Source of the DNA: Petrachloros mirabilis ULC683
GTDB lineage: Bacteria > Cyanobacteriota > Cyanobacteriia > Thermosynechococcales > Thermosynechococcaceae
NCBI RefSeq assembly: GCF_009939295.1
Contig: NZ_WVIC01000016.1
Coordinates: 23,695 to 87,694, forward strand
Direction of reading: 5' to 3'
DNA: 64,000 nucleotides
The notes beneath the pieces were generated by a model. It saw only the letters and a list, made by a program, of their open reading frames with translations, searched no databases and was not told where the DNA came from. This document shows positions 46,976 to 56,136 of the stretch, piece after piece. The translations under genes were made by a program, and so were the position numbers. Every line of letters starts with the position of its first letter. Position 1 is the first letter of the stretch.

Positions 46976-47140
46976 GTCGTTTTCATCTGCGAGGTACGGA
47001 TGAGGGTTAATTTAGACTTTCAACAATTGATAAGGCTTAGCGCAATTTTCCTTGGGGGGAAATTGTAGTGCCTTCATTGGAAATTGCCACCTGTAGAAGT
47101 TTAGCGGCATCAAGGCATGAGTGGGTCTGAGGCTTTCAAT

Positions 47141-47220
47141 CCACTCTGTCTAGCCCCCTAAATCCCCCATGCTGGGGGACTTTGACGATCTGATTTCTCC
47201 TGAAGGGCTATACAGGGATG
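47141..47220. mobile_element. Truncated MITE-like repeat, family C, in the cobW leader
   Basis: CTAGCCCCCTAAATCCCCCA then TGCTGGGGGACTTTGA match copy 2 of family C (56137-56292) almost exactly, then diverge near 47200. Lies between the cobalamin riboswitch and cobW. Confidence 0.75.
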
Positions 47221-47392
47221 AATGTTTTTTTAACAGCCTCTTTCCTGCCAAACCTCAGCACCTAATAGGTGGGTGCAATGAAATAGTGGATATGAGCGGG
47301 AGTGGAGGGGGTGAACCCCTCTGCCTGGGAGCGCAGCCCCCAAACCCCTTTCTTACAATTAATTAGACTTGGCTACTTACTAAGAATCAAAT

Positions 47393-48436
47393 ATGCATAA
47401 AGTTCCAGTCACCGTCATCACAGGCTTCTTAGGCTCCGGAAAAACAACCCTAGTGCGCCATTTATTACAGAACAACCAAGGTCGCCGGATTGCCGTATTG
47501 GTGAATGAGTTCGGCGAAGTTGGAATTGATGGCGAATTGCTGCGATCCTGTCGGGTGTGTGATGAGGATGAAGATCCCAATAATAATATTTTGGAATTAG
47601 CAAATGGCTGCTTGTGTTGCACCGTACAGGAAGAATTTCTACCCACGATGCAGGCACTCTTAAAAAGACGAGATCGCCTGGACTGCATTTTAATCGAAAC
47701 CTCTGGATTGGCTCTACCCAAGCCCCTGGTACAAGCCTTTCGTTGGCCTGAAATTCGGACTGGAGCGACGGTGGATGGCGTCATGACTGTAGTTGATTGT
47801 GAAGCCCTTTCCCATGGGCAATTTGTGGGTAATTTAGGGGCACTTGAGTCCCAGCGGCAAGCTGATGACAGCTTAGAGCATGAAACACCCATTGAAGAAC
47901 TCTTTGAAGATCAACTCGCCTGTGCAGATCTGGTACTGCTCACGAAAGTGGATCGGGTTGATTTACAAACTCGAAATCAAGTTCAACAGTGGTTGCAAAA
48001 AGAACTTCCGAACGGGGTCAAGATTGTGACCTGTCAAAACGGTGAAATTAGCCCAGAACTCTTGCTTGGCTTTAATGCAGCCGTTGAAGATCATCTTGAT
48101 TCTCGTTCCAGTCATCATGATACGGAAGCAGAGCATGAGCATGATGATCACATCAATTCCGTTCATGTTGTATTAGACCATGGATTTGAACCAGGGAAGC
48201 TGATCGACTGCTTGCAATCGCTGGTGCAGGAGTATGAAATTTATCGCATTAAGGGCTTTGTAGCTGTTCCCAATAAGGCCATGCGGTTAGTCGTTCAGGG
48301 GGTAGGAAATCGGTTTGAGACTTTCTATGATCGCCTCTGGCAACCCCAAGAACCCCGTCAAACTCGATTAGTGTTCATTGGGCGATCACTCCCGCAAACA
48401 ATGTTGCACCAAGCCTTTGCCTTAGACCGGAGGTGA
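47393..48436 (+). CDS. cobW: CobW-type GTP-binding metallochaperone
   Basis: 347 residues. Walker A TGFLGSGKTTLVRHLL at the start, metal-binding GCLCC, switch region LVNEFGEVGIDGELL, TKVDRVD guanine motif, and a His-rich stretch in the middle (SSHHDTEAEHEHDDH), then the COG0523 C-terminal domain. The upstream cobalamin riboswitch assigns it to cobalt delivery for corrin synthesis rather than to zinc. Linked to the riboswitch through a leader of about 420 bases with a repeat inserted. Confidence 0.95.
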   Translation: MHKVPVTVITGFLGSGKTTLVRHLLQNNQGRRIAVLVNEFGEVGIDGELLRSCRVCDEDEDPNNNILELANGCLCCTVQEEFLPTMQALLKRRDRLDCILIETSGLALPKPLVQAFRWPEIRTGATVDGVMTVVDCEALSHGQFVGNLGALESQRQADDSLEHETPIEELFEDQLACADLVLLTKVDRVDLQTRNQVQQWLQKELPNGVKIVTCQNGEISPELLLGFNAAVEDHLDSRSSHHDTEAEHEHDDHINSVHVVLDHGFEPGKLIDCLQSLVQEYEIYRIKGFVAVPNKAMRLVVQGVGNRFETFYDRLWQPQEPRQTRLVFIGRSLPQTMLHQAFALDRR

Positions 48437-48460
48437 TAGCCAGCCCCAGTGAGCGGATGA

Positions 48461-49309
48461 TTATCCATCGTCATCATGGGCGTAGCGGCGGTAGAGGTAG
48501 TCTAGGGCGTAGTTGCGCAGATTATAGTATTCCGGATCTTCCATCAGACGGGCGCGATCGCGCGGTCTCGGAAAGGGAATCTCCAGCACCTCACCGATCT
48601 TGGCCGCCGGGCCATTGGTCATCATCACCAGCCGATCCGCCAAAAACAGGGCTTCATCAATATCATGGGTAATCATCAGCACCGTCACCCGGTGATCGCG
48701 CCAAATATTGAGCAGTTCCTCTTGCAGCTCCTCCTTCGTGATGGCATCCAACGCCCCAAAGGGTTCATCTAGAACCAACACCTGGGGCCGAATCGCCAAC
48801 GCCCGCGCAATCGAGACCCGCTGCTTCATCCCCCCCGAAAGCTGTCCTGGACGCTTGTGAGCAGCTTCATCAAGCCCTACCATGGCCAGGTGTTCACGCA
48901 CAATCTCCCGCTTTTCCTTGCGAGACTTCTCTGGGTACACCGAATGCACCGCCAGATAGACATTTTCAAAAGCCGTCTTCCAGGGGAGCAACGCATAATT
49001 TTGAAACACCACCATCCGATCCGGGCCGGGGCGGGTAATGCGCTTCCCTTGCAGCCGCACTTCCCCCTCAGAAGGTTTGCGGAACCCAGACACCGTATCC
49101 AGCAGCGTCGTTTTGCCACAGCCCGAGTGGCCAATCAGGCAAATAAACTCCCCCTCTAAGACCGTCAGATCAATGCCATCTAAGACCGTAAACGGCCCAT
49201 TCGGGGTTGGGTAAACCTTCGAAACATTGTCAATCACCAAAAAGGGATCGCCACGCAACGGGCTTTGGGTCGCTAGGTCTGGGCTGGAAAGCGTTTGCAT
49301 AGGTTCCAT
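48461..49309 (-). CDS. nrtD: Nitrate ABC transporter ATP-binding protein NrtD
   Basis: About 282 residues. Walker A IGHSGCGKTTLLD, signature LSGGMKQRVSIARAL, Walker B QVLVLDEPFGALD. ATG 49309 or 49300 both suit; the TTG 49333 is less likely. Last gene of nrtABCD; its stop is 24 bp from the convergent cobW stop. Lacks the NrtA-like domain that NrtC carries, as normal. Confidence 0.95.
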   Translation of the reverse strand: MEPMQTLSSPDLATQSPLRGDPFLVIDNVSKVYPTPNGPFTVLDGIDLTVLEGEFICLIGHSGCGKTTLLDTVSGFRKPSEGEVRLQGKRITRPGPDRMVVFQNYALLPWKTAFENVYLAVHSVYPEKSRKEKREIVREHLAMVGLDEAAHKRPGQLSGGMKQRVSIARALAIRPQVLVLDEPFGALDAITKEELQEELLNIWRDHRVTVLMITHDIDEALFLADRLVMMTNGPAAKIGEVLEIPFPRPRDRARLMEDPEYYNLRNYALDYLYRRYAHDDDG

Positions 49310-49366
49310 CAACGTGAAGGCAAAAGAGAACAAAAGAAGGTCAAAGTCAAGTTGTCCGAGCGTGGT

Positions 49367-51373
49367 TCAGGCCGCCACCGAGAGACCCGCATCCAAATCA
49401 ATTTCCTGCACCACAACCTCCCGTGAGATGGCCAGGCGCTTCAGATAGCCCAAAGGATCATTGGGGTCAAACATAACCCCATCAAACAGCGCAAAGGGTC
49501 TCGGATCGGGTTCGGCATCGGGCAGTCCCAGTTGGCGGGCTGCCTCTCCGTAGAGATCAATGCGGCGGGTGCGCTCAATCACCTCCAGCCAGTTTTTGGG
49601 GAAAGGGGTCAAGCCCCAGCGGGCCATCTGCGTCAGCATCCACAACCCCTCAGCCCGCCCCGGACAGGTACTGTGATCCACATAAAATTGGTTAAAGCGT
49701 GGCACCGGCTTGGCTTCTGCCTCGCTGTGATACTGGTAGGGATCTACAAAGCCTGGGCGCAGATAGGCTGGATCCACCCCCACATACTCTGGCCGTGCCA
49801 GCAGCTCCAATACCTCTTCGCGGTTGTACTGGTGGTCACAGAACTCACAGGCTTCAATGAGAGCTTTCACCAGTGCCAGATGGGTTTGAGGATACTGGTT
49901 CACCCAATCTTCGCGCACTCCTAGCACCTTTTCAGGATGTCCAGACCAAATCTCCAGATCCGTGGCAATCACCATGCCTAAACCCTGTTGCACTGCTCGG
50001 GAGTTCCAAGGCTCCCCGACACAGTAGCCATCAATATTACCGCCCTTCAAGTTAGAGATCATCTGCGGTGGTGGAATCACTTTCAGATCCACATCCCGAT
50101 CGGGATCAATTCCTCCGGCTGCCAGCCAGTAGCGCAGCAGCAAGTTGTGCATCGAGGTAGAATGCACCATTCCCAGAGTGTGGGTGCGATCCGTCGTCTG
50201 GTGTAGATAAGCCCGCAAGTCCTCAAGGGTGGTCACCCCATGGTCAGCAAAGGACTTGCTTAAGGTAATTGCATTGCCATTGCGGCTGAGCACTAGAGCC
50301 GTGACGATGGGCGATGGTACGTGTTTCCCAGCCCCCATCGTCAGCGCTAGGGGCATCCCGGCTACCATTTGGGCGGCATCTAGGCGGCGATTGACCACCC
50401 CATCAGCAACCGTTTTCCAGCTTGATTCACGACAGAGATTGACGGCTTCGAGGCCGTATTTTTGGAAAAATCCCTTTTCTTTGGCCACCACCAGGGGGGC
50501 GCAATCTGTCAACGGAATAAAGCCAATGTCGAGATTGACCTTTTCCAGGCCATTGCGGGCAACCGCCACTTGAGGCTGAGCCTGGCGTCGCTTGGCTCGC
50601 TTCTGCTGATTGAGGAAGTAAATCATCTCGTTCCGCAGGCCATAGTAGCTGGGATGATTGACTACCTCCAGGCGATGGCGGGGTCGGGGAATGGGCACCT
50701 CTAAAATTTGACCAATATGAGCCTCAGGCCCATTGGTGAGCATGACAATCCGATCCGAGAGCAGCAGGGCTTCATCCACATCATGGGTGACCATCAAACA
50801 GGTCACCTGATTTTCTTGACATATCTGCATCAGACGCTCTTGGAGATTGCCTCGGGTGAGGGCATCTAATGCCCCAAAAGGTTCATCTAACAGCAACACC
50901 TTGGGACGCAGCGACAGCGCCCGGGCAATAGACACCCGCTGCTTCATGCCCCCAGACAGTTCCTTGGGTTTCTTGTCGGCAGCATGGCGCAGACCCACCA
51001 AGTCAATGTGGTGCTCGATGATGCCTCGACGCTCGCCCTTGGGTAGGTGTTGCAGCACCTTATCAACCCCGAGGGCAATGTTTTCACGCACCGTCAGCCA
51101 GGGCAACAGAGAGTAATTCTGAAACACCACCATCCGATCGGGTCCAGGTTGGCTTACCTGTCGCCCCTCTAGCACTACCCCACCCTGGGTCGGGGTTTCT
51201 AGACCCGCCACAATATTTAGCAGCGTGGACTTACCACATCCCGAGTGCCCAATCAACGAGACAAACTCTCCCTGCCGAATTTTGAGGTCAATATTTTTGA
51301 GGGCAATATATTTGCCCCCATTGGCCAGGGGGAAAACTTTATCGATATGGTCAATTTCTACAAAGATGGACAT
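49367..51373 (-). CDS. nrtC: Nitrate ABC transporter ATPase NrtC with C-terminal NrtA-like domain
   Basis: About 668 residues: ATPase in the first 270 (SLIGHSGCGKSTLLN, LSGGMKQRVSIARAL, VLLLDEPFGALD), then a substrate-binding-like domain from about 285 (GFIPLTDCAPLVVAKEKGFF, VIPPPQMISNLKGGNIDGYC) that senses ammonium and shuts down the transporter. ATG 51373 is preferred to a TTG 30 bases upstream; its upstream region is now the family-A repeat at 51404, so nrtBC translation and transcription may be affected. Confidence 0.96.
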   Translation of the reverse strand: MSIFVEIDHIDKVFPLANGGKYIALKNIDLKIRQGEFVSLIGHSGCGKSTLLNIVAGLETPTQGGVVLEGRQVSQPGPDRMVVFQNYSLLPWLTVRENIALGVDKVLQHLPKGERRGIIEHHIDLVGLRHAADKKPKELSGGMKQRVSIARALSLRPKVLLLDEPFGALDALTRGNLQERLMQICQENQVTCLMVTHDVDEALLLSDRIVMLTNGPEAHIGQILEVPIPRPRHRLEVVNHPSYYGLRNEMIYFLNQQKRAKRRQAQPQVAVARNGLEKVNLDIGFIPLTDCAPLVVAKEKGFFQKYGLEAVNLCRESSWKTVADGVVNRRLDAAQMVAGMPLALTMGAGKHVPSPIVTALVLSRNGNAITLSKSFADHGVTTLEDLRAYLHQTTDRTHTLGMVHSTSMHNLLLRYWLAAGGIDPDRDVDLKVIPPPQMISNLKGGNIDGYCVGEPWNSRAVQQGLGMVIATDLEIWSGHPEKVLGVREDWVNQYPQTHLALVKALIEACEFCDHQYNREEVLELLARPEYVGVDPAYLRPGFVDPYQYHSEAEAKPVPRFNQFYVDHSTCPGRAEGLWMLTQMARWGLTPFPKNWLEVIERTRRIDLYGEAARQLGLPDAEPDPRPFALFDGVMFDPNDPLGYLKRLAISREVVVQEIDLDAGLSVAA

Positions 51374-51403
51374 GCTTCGTTCTGGTAGGGGTGAGCAGAG
51401 CAA

Positions 51404-51511
51404 TATAGCGGTTTACAGATCAATGGAGTACATGGGGTGCAGGGGGCAGTGCCCCCTGCGTGGGGGTGGAACCCCCACACCCCGTATCTCACTCAGGTGA
51501 GAACCGCTATA
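51404..51511. mobile_element. MITE-like repeat, family A, copy 2, inside the nrt operon
   Basis: TATAGCGGTT at the left and AACCGCTATA at the right; the body is the reverse complement of 10535-10642. Contains the two G/C palindromes GGGGGCAGTGCCCCC and GGGGGTGGAACCCCC, which would fold strongly in the transcript. Sits between the nrtB stop direction and the nrtC start, 30 bases before nrtC. Confidence 0.9.
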
Positions 51512-51552
51512 AGACTTCCTAGAAAGCAAAAAAGACTCGATTCGCCGATGGC

Positions 51553-52389
51553 TTAAACATCTTCAGACACAATCAGCCTAGAAACTGCATCAATGAGTCG
51601 ATCCAGGAGTAGGCCGACCAGGCCGATATAAACCAAAGCCAGAATCAACTCACTAATTTGAGAGCTGTTCCAGGCATCCCAAATAAAGAATCCAATTCCC
51701 ACACCACCCAGCAGCATTTCAGCCGCTACAATGGCTAGCCAGGCTAATCCAATTCCGATCTTTAGCCCCGTAAAGATATAGGGAGCCGCAGCCGGTAACA
51801 ACACATTAAAGAAATACTGCATCCGAGATAATTGCAGCACCTTCGAGACGTTGCGATAGTCTTGAGGCACCTGCTGTACCCCCACCGCAGTATTAATCAA
51901 AATCGGCCAGATGGCTGTAATAAAAATCACGAAAATAGCTGAAGTCTCACTTTCCTGGAGCGCTGCCAGGGAAATCGGCAGCCAAGCCAGGGGGGGAATC
52001 GTGCGCAACAATTGAAAGATTGGATCTAAGGCGGAGTAAACCTTGGCGCTGCTGCCAATTAAAATGCCAACGCCAACGCCTACAACTGTGGAGAGTGTGA
52101 AGCCAACTGCAACCCGCTGCAAACTGGCCATGATTTGCCAAAACAGCCCTTTGTCATTGCCACCATTGTCAAAGAAGGGATCAATAATCAGATCCCAAGT
52201 CTCTGTGAGCACAGTAGTTGGTGGCGGTAAGTTGGATCCCTCCCCCATGCAAAGCAATTGCCAAATGACCAGGAAGACCAGGATTGCAATGGCAGATGGC
52301 AGGATTTTGACACCTTGCTGTTGAGCAAATGGCCATAAATTTGCCAGAAATGCTGGCTTGGCAGTAGTAGAGGTTGCAGTCATAGTCAC
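51553..52389 (-). CDS. nrtB: Nitrate ABC transporter permease NrtB
   Basis: 278 residues, six membrane segments (IAILVFLVIWQLLCMG, VAVGFTLSTVVGVGVGILIG, IFVIFITAIWPILINTAVG), with the BPD permease EAA-type loop PYIFTGLKIGIGLAWLAIVAAE (split quote). Complete. 163 bp from nrtC, the extra distance being the repeat element. Confidence 0.95.
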   Translation of the reverse strand: MTMTATSTTAKPAFLANLWPFAQQQGVKILPSAIAILVFLVIWQLLCMGEGSNLPPPTTVLTETWDLIIDPFFDNGGNDKGLFWQIMASLQRVAVGFTLSTVVGVGVGILIGSSAKVYSALDPIFQLLRTIPPLAWLPISLAALQESETSAIFVIFITAIWPILINTAVGVQQVPQDYRNVSKVLQLSRMQYFFNVLLPAAAPYIFTGLKIGIGLAWLAIVAAEMLLGGVGIGFFIWDAWNSSQISELILALVYIGLVGLLLDRLIDAVSRLIVSEDV

Positions 52390-52468
52390 AGTCCTGGTGA
52401 GATAGCAGCAGGGTAGAAGCGGAAAACTGTGAGTGCGGGGGTATGAGTCGCACTCGCAGTTGGGGAGC

Positions 52469-53770
52469 TTACGCTTTTTTGATCGTGAGACGGTCTAGAT
52501 AGCCCCTGGGGTTTTCGGGGTCAAAGGTGACACCATCAAAGAAGGTTTCCACACCCCGAGATGGGCTGCTGGGAATGGCCGCATCTTGACCAATGGCTTT
52601 GGCGGCTTCTTGCCAGAGATCTTCGCGGTTGACCCGATCCACCAGCTCTTGGGTGTTGGTATCAGCCGGAATGTAGCCCCAGCGAATGTTTTCGGTTAGG
52701 AACCAAAGGTCATGGCTCTTGAAGGGATAGGAGGCGTCATCAATCCAATACTTCTGCATCAGATCGGTGCTGCTCAGGGTGCGGACACCGAAGTCAAACT
52801 CACCAATGGAGCGATCAATAATGTCCTCGTAGGGGACGTTGAACCACTGGCGTCGAGATAAGATCTGACACATTTCTTCTTTGTTCTCTGACTCGTCGCA
52901 CCAGACCTGCGCTTCTTGCACGGCCATGAGTAAGGCTTGGGCAGCTTTGGGGTTTTGATCCACCCAGTCTGCCCGCATTGCAAAAGCTTTTTCGGGGTGA
53001 TCTTTCCACAGTTCACCGGTGGTCAGAGCACCATAGCCCACATCCTGGTTCACCGTTTGCAAAGGCCAGGGTTCACCTACACAGAAGGCATCCATATTGC
53101 CAACTTTGACATTAGCCACCATTTGCGGTGGGGGCACCGTGATCACTGACACCTCGGTATCGGGGTTAATACCTCCAGCCGCAAGCCAGTAGCGAATCCA
53201 CAAATCGTGGGTGCCGCCGGGAAAAGTCATGGCACAGCGAACGTCGGTACCGCCTGAGCGAGCCTGAGCAAAGGGTTCTTTGAGAGGTGAGCTGTCAACT
53301 CCCACCGCTAAGTTGCGATAAGTATTCGCAAGCTGAATCCCCTGGCCGTTGGTGTTAAGCCGCCCCAGGATGTACATAGGCAGGGGGCGATTATCGGTAA
53401 CGGTGCCCAGGGTCATCAGGTAGGGCATGGGGGTGAGAATGTGTGCCCCATCAATGCCACCGCCTTGATTGCCCAGGACAAGGTTGTCACGGGTAGTGCC
53501 CCAAGATGCCTGTTTGATCACCTCAACATCGGGCATACCGTATTTGGCAAAAAAGCCCTTTTCTTGGGCAATAATCAGCGGGGCAGAGTCGGTGAGGGCA
53601 ATAAATCCGAGTTTGGCGGTGGTGACTTCAGGCGCATCTTCACCGGTTAAAACTGATTCAACTTCTTCAGTGCTGGAGCCGGTGGGGGAAGAACAACCAT
53701 GAAACAGTAGGGTGCCTGCGGCGGCGGCACTGGCAGTAACCAAAAAGTTGCGTCGAGAAAGTTTTGACAT
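52469..53770 (-). CDS. nrtA: Nitrate-binding lipoprotein NrtA
   Basis: 433 residues, periplasmic, membrane-anchored. Tat-like KLSRRNFL and lipobox LFHGC (Cys26) at the start, then the NrtA fold: GFIALTDSAPLIIAQEKGFF, GGTHDLWIRYWLAAGG, VPPPQMVANVKVGNMDAFC. First gene of nrtABCD; start ATG 53770 is 67 bp from the -10 of the NtcA promoter. Confidence 0.96.
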   Translation of the reverse strand: MSKLSRRNFLVTASAAAAGTLLFHGCSSPTGSSTEEVESVLTGEDAPEVTTAKLGFIALTDSAPLIIAQEKGFFAKYGMPDVEVIKQASWGTTRDNLVLGNQGGGIDGAHILTPMPYLMTLGTVTDNRPLPMYILGRLNTNGQGIQLANTYRNLAVGVDSSPLKEPFAQARSGGTDVRCAMTFPGGTHDLWIRYWLAAGGINPDTEVSVITVPPPQMVANVKVGNMDAFCVGEPWPLQTVNQDVGYGALTTGELWKDHPEKAFAMRADWVDQNPKAAQALLMAVQEAQVWCDESENKEEMCQILSRRQWFNVPYEDIIDRSIGEFDFGVRTLSSTDLMQKYWIDDASYPFKSHDLWFLTENIRWGYIPADTNTQELVDRVNREDLWQEAAKAIGQDAAIPSSPSRGVETFFDGVTFDPENPRGYLDRLTIKKA

Positions 53771-53836
53771 AGTCAGAGCAGGTGGAGCCGTGATGGGTGT
53801 AAAAACGGGGCTGAATCAATTGTTAAGTTTTCGGAA

Positions 53837-53878
53837 ATCTTACGAGGGGATGAAAGGAGGGTTGGTATTATCAGATAC
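53837..53878 (-). promoter_or_regulatory. NtcA-activated promoter of nrtABCD
   Basis: On the minus strand, GTATCTGATAATAC (53865-53878) is a perfect GTA-N8-TAC NtcA box; 22 bases later TAAGAT (53837-53842) matches TAN3T. Both spacing and sequence are the textbook class II NtcA promoter, so nrtA should be induced without ammonium. Confidence 0.9.
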
Positions 53879-53910
53879 AAGTTTTTGATTAAAATGAATT
53901 TCTTGCGTAT

Positions 53911-53935
53911 CCATCATGCAAGCCTTGCATGATGG
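53911..53935. repeat. 25-bp perfect palindrome upstream of the NtcA box
   Basis: CCATCATGCAAG, one central base, then its exact reverse complement. No T-run follows, so it is not a simple terminator. It sits 33 bp beyond the NtcA box on the distal side and in the 5' flank of the next gene on the other strand. May bind a further regulator; the rest of the gap to 54114 has no gene. Confidence 0.7.
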
Positions 53936-54114
53936 CTCAAGGTTTCATCTGCATAAGTTCCAAAAAAAGACGCTTGTGTGACGGCAAGTTGACGTTGAAT
54001 AGGGCAGAGGCTTTGTCTGGTCTAAGGTCAACGGGCTACATCAAACGATAGAGGTCTAATCTGGGTTGAGAGTGTAAGTTAACGAACAGAACACTCGAAA
54101 ATTGCCTTGAAGTC

Positions 54115-54870
54115 ATGACTCAGTTCAGTGTCTGTGCAAACCAAATGCAAGATCGGGTTGAAGATGCGATCGCACTTGCCCAGTACTTGAGTGCTTTCAC
54201 CACGAAGATCACCACCGAGACTTGGAATTTGGCACTGGATCATTTCACCCAAGCTAGCCAGTCGGTCAAAGATACGGTTGTACCTGCTGCCCAGGGTGCC
54301 GTTGAATCTGGCACTGAAGCTTTGGGGCAAGGAATCACCCCCATCGTTGAAAATCCCTTGATCAAATCCCTGCGGAGGCTGCCCTTATTGCGAGGTCTGT
54401 TTGCCGCAGTAGGGCAGGTTGACACAGAGCAAATTCAGGCAAAGGTGGCCAAACTGCACCGAGACTATCCAGGTGAAACTCCAGAGCAGTTGGCTCAGCG
54501 GATCATGACCGAAGCGGCCTGGAAAGCAGCAGGAGTAGGCTTTGCCACCAATGTAGTGCCTCCCCTGGCGCTCACCCTATTTGCGCTAGATTTGGCTGCT
54601 GTGACTGCCCTCCAAGCCGAAATGGTGTATCACATTGCTGGGGTCTATGGCTTTTCGCTCCAAGATCCAGCCCGTCGCGGTGAAGTGCTGGCCATTTTTG
54701 GGCTATCCGTTGGGGGCTCTGGTCTGCTCAAAGGAGCCATGAGTATGGTCGAAGTGTTACCTGGTATTGGCGTGGTGGTCGGCACAGCAGGCAATGCCGC
54801 ACTGCTTTACACCTTGGGAACTGCCGCCTGCCAATTTTATGCCGCTAAAGCCAGTGTCCCATCAGGATAA
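54115..54870 (+). CDS. EcsC-like conserved protein with hydrophobic C-terminus
   Basis: 251 residues. The first 90 are soluble and helical (QASQSVKDTVVPAAQGAVES); the rest has three to four hydrophobic stretches (VVPPLALTLFALDLAAVTALQ, LAIFGLSVGGSGLLKG, VLPGIGVVVGTAGNAALLYT) similar to EcsC/DUF697-type membrane proteins. No catalytic motif. Followed after 19 bases by menC in the same direction. Confidence 0.6.
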   Translation: MTQFSVCANQMQDRVEDAIALAQYLSAFTTKITTETWNLALDHFTQASQSVKDTVVPAAQGAVESGTEALGQGITPIVENPLIKSLRRLPLLRGLFAAVGQVDTEQIQAKVAKLHRDYPGETPEQLAQRIMTEAAWKAAGVGFATNVVPPLALTLFALDLAAVTALQAEMVYHIAGVYGFSLQDPARRGEVLAIFGLSVGGSGLLKGAMSMVEVLPGIGVVVGTAGNAALLYTLGTAACQFYAAKASVPSG

Positions 54871-54889
54871 CCTTGAGGGTCAGCGCTCT

Positions 54890-55798
54890 GTGATCAGATG
54901 GCGCTATCAACAAACCTTTACCCCTTATGCCCACACCTTCCGACGCTTGCTCCAAACCCACCACGGAGAATGGGCAGTGCGAGAGGGAATTATTGTGCAA
55001 CTTCAGGATCCCTGGGGACGGATGGGCTGGGGCGAAATTGCCCCATTACCCTGGTTTGGGTCTGAGACTCTGGAGCAGGCACTAGCCTTTTGTCGGCAAT
55101 TGTCTAATCCTGTGCCTGTTGACTCGATACTTGTCATTCCCGATCATCTGCCTTGCTGTCAGTTTGGCTGGGGCAGTGCTTGGGAATCTCTCACCCGTTC
55201 AGTCCGAAACATACCCCAGGGCTTCCGTCACTGTGGGTTGCTGCCAGCAGGCCGTGCCGCTTTACAGATTTGGCCGAGCCTCTGGCAGCAGGGATACAGG
55301 ACGTTCAAATGGAAAATTGGCGTCGGGGATGGCGAACAAGATTGCTTAGCAGCTCTGCTAGAGGCGCTACCACCCACCGCCCGCCTCCGGTTAGATGCCA
55401 ATGGAGGGCTTACCTTAGCAGAGGCAGAGGCTTGGCTTAACCTTAACGATCAGCGAATTGAGTATCTGGAGCAGCCTTTACCCACCCATCGTCTGTCTGA
55501 GATGATGGGGCTGGCTCGACAGTTCAAAATACCCCTAGCCCTGGATGAGTCGGTAGCTACAGTCGCTCAGTTGCAAGACTGCCTGGCACAAGGGTGGCCG
55601 GGAATTGTGATCCTTAAACCCTCCATTGCTGGCTATCCCTGGAAATTGCGCCAACTCTGTCAGACTCAGCCCCTAGATATTGTTGTGTCTTCGGTTTTTG
55701 AAACGGCAGTGGGGCGTCAGGCTTGCTTAAATCTGGCTCAAGAGATTGCCAATCCCCATCGGGCGCAGGGGTTTGGGGTTGATCTCTATCTGAGTTAG
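54890..55798 (+). CDS. menC: o-Succinylbenzoate synthase MenC
   Basis: Enolase-superfamily enzyme of phylloquinone synthesis, dehydrating SHCHC to o-succinylbenzoate. The Lys pair is in FKWKIGVGD, metal ligands in RLRLDANGG, EYLEQPL and LALDES, and the second Lys in VILKPSIAG. Starts at GTG 54890 with GAGGG upstream; an upstream ATG frame at 54767 overlaps the previous gene and is rejected. About 302 residues. Cyanobacteria need phylloquinone for photosystem I. Confidence 0.92.
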   Translation: MIRWRYQQTFTPYAHTFRRLLQTHHGEWAVREGIIVQLQDPWGRMGWGEIAPLPWFGSETLEQALAFCRQLSNPVPVDSILVIPDHLPCCQFGWGSAWESLTRSVRNIPQGFRHCGLLPAGRAALQIWPSLWQQGYRTFKWKIGVGDGEQDCLAALLEALPPTARLRLDANGGLTLAEAEAWLNLNDQRIEYLEQPLPTHRLSEMMGLARQFKIPLALDESVATVAQLQDCLAQGWPGIVILKPSIAGYPWKLRQLCQTQPLDIVVSSVFETAVGRQACLNLAQEIANPHRAQGFGVDLYLS

Positions 55799-55812
55799 TA
55801 GTTCCTTTAATG

Positions 55813-55916
55813 ACGTGAGTTCGAGGACTTATCCGCCCTCACCCCCTAGCCCCCTCTCCCAACATTGGGAGAGGGGGCTAGGGGGTGAGGGCAGACGAGA
55901 GCTGTCGAACTCACGT
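55813..55916. mobile_element. MITE-like repeat, family D
   Basis: ACGTGAGTTCGA at the left and TCGAACTCACGT at the right are exact inverted copies; the middle is a perfect long hairpin of GCCCTCACCCCCTAGCCCC, text and its complement around ACATT. A transcribed copy would form an almost uninterrupted stem of about 30 bp. A trace of its end occurs near 12854. Confidence 0.85.
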
Positions 55917-56136
55917 TTTAATGGCAAGTCTTTAACACGCCCAACCCCTCTCCCAGAGAGGGCTACTCAGTACATACGGGTGCGACTTCAACCTGATAGA
56001 CCTGAGAAGGCTTGCCCTCATCCCCTAGTCCCTTCTCCCAAAAAGGGGAACCGAACCAGTGTCTTAGCCCCTCTCCCAGCTTGGGAGAGGGGTTGGGGTG
56101 AGGCATTCCGAGTACTACCCAATCAAATAGAGGGCA
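55917..56136. repeat. Palindrome-rich non-coding stretch
   Basis: No gene. Several unrelated G/C hairpins follow one another, for example CCCCTCTCCCAG-AGAGGG and CCCCTCTCCCAGCTTGGGAGAGGGG near 56070-56100. They look like fragments of repeat elements piled into one intergenic gap. Confidence 0.6.
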
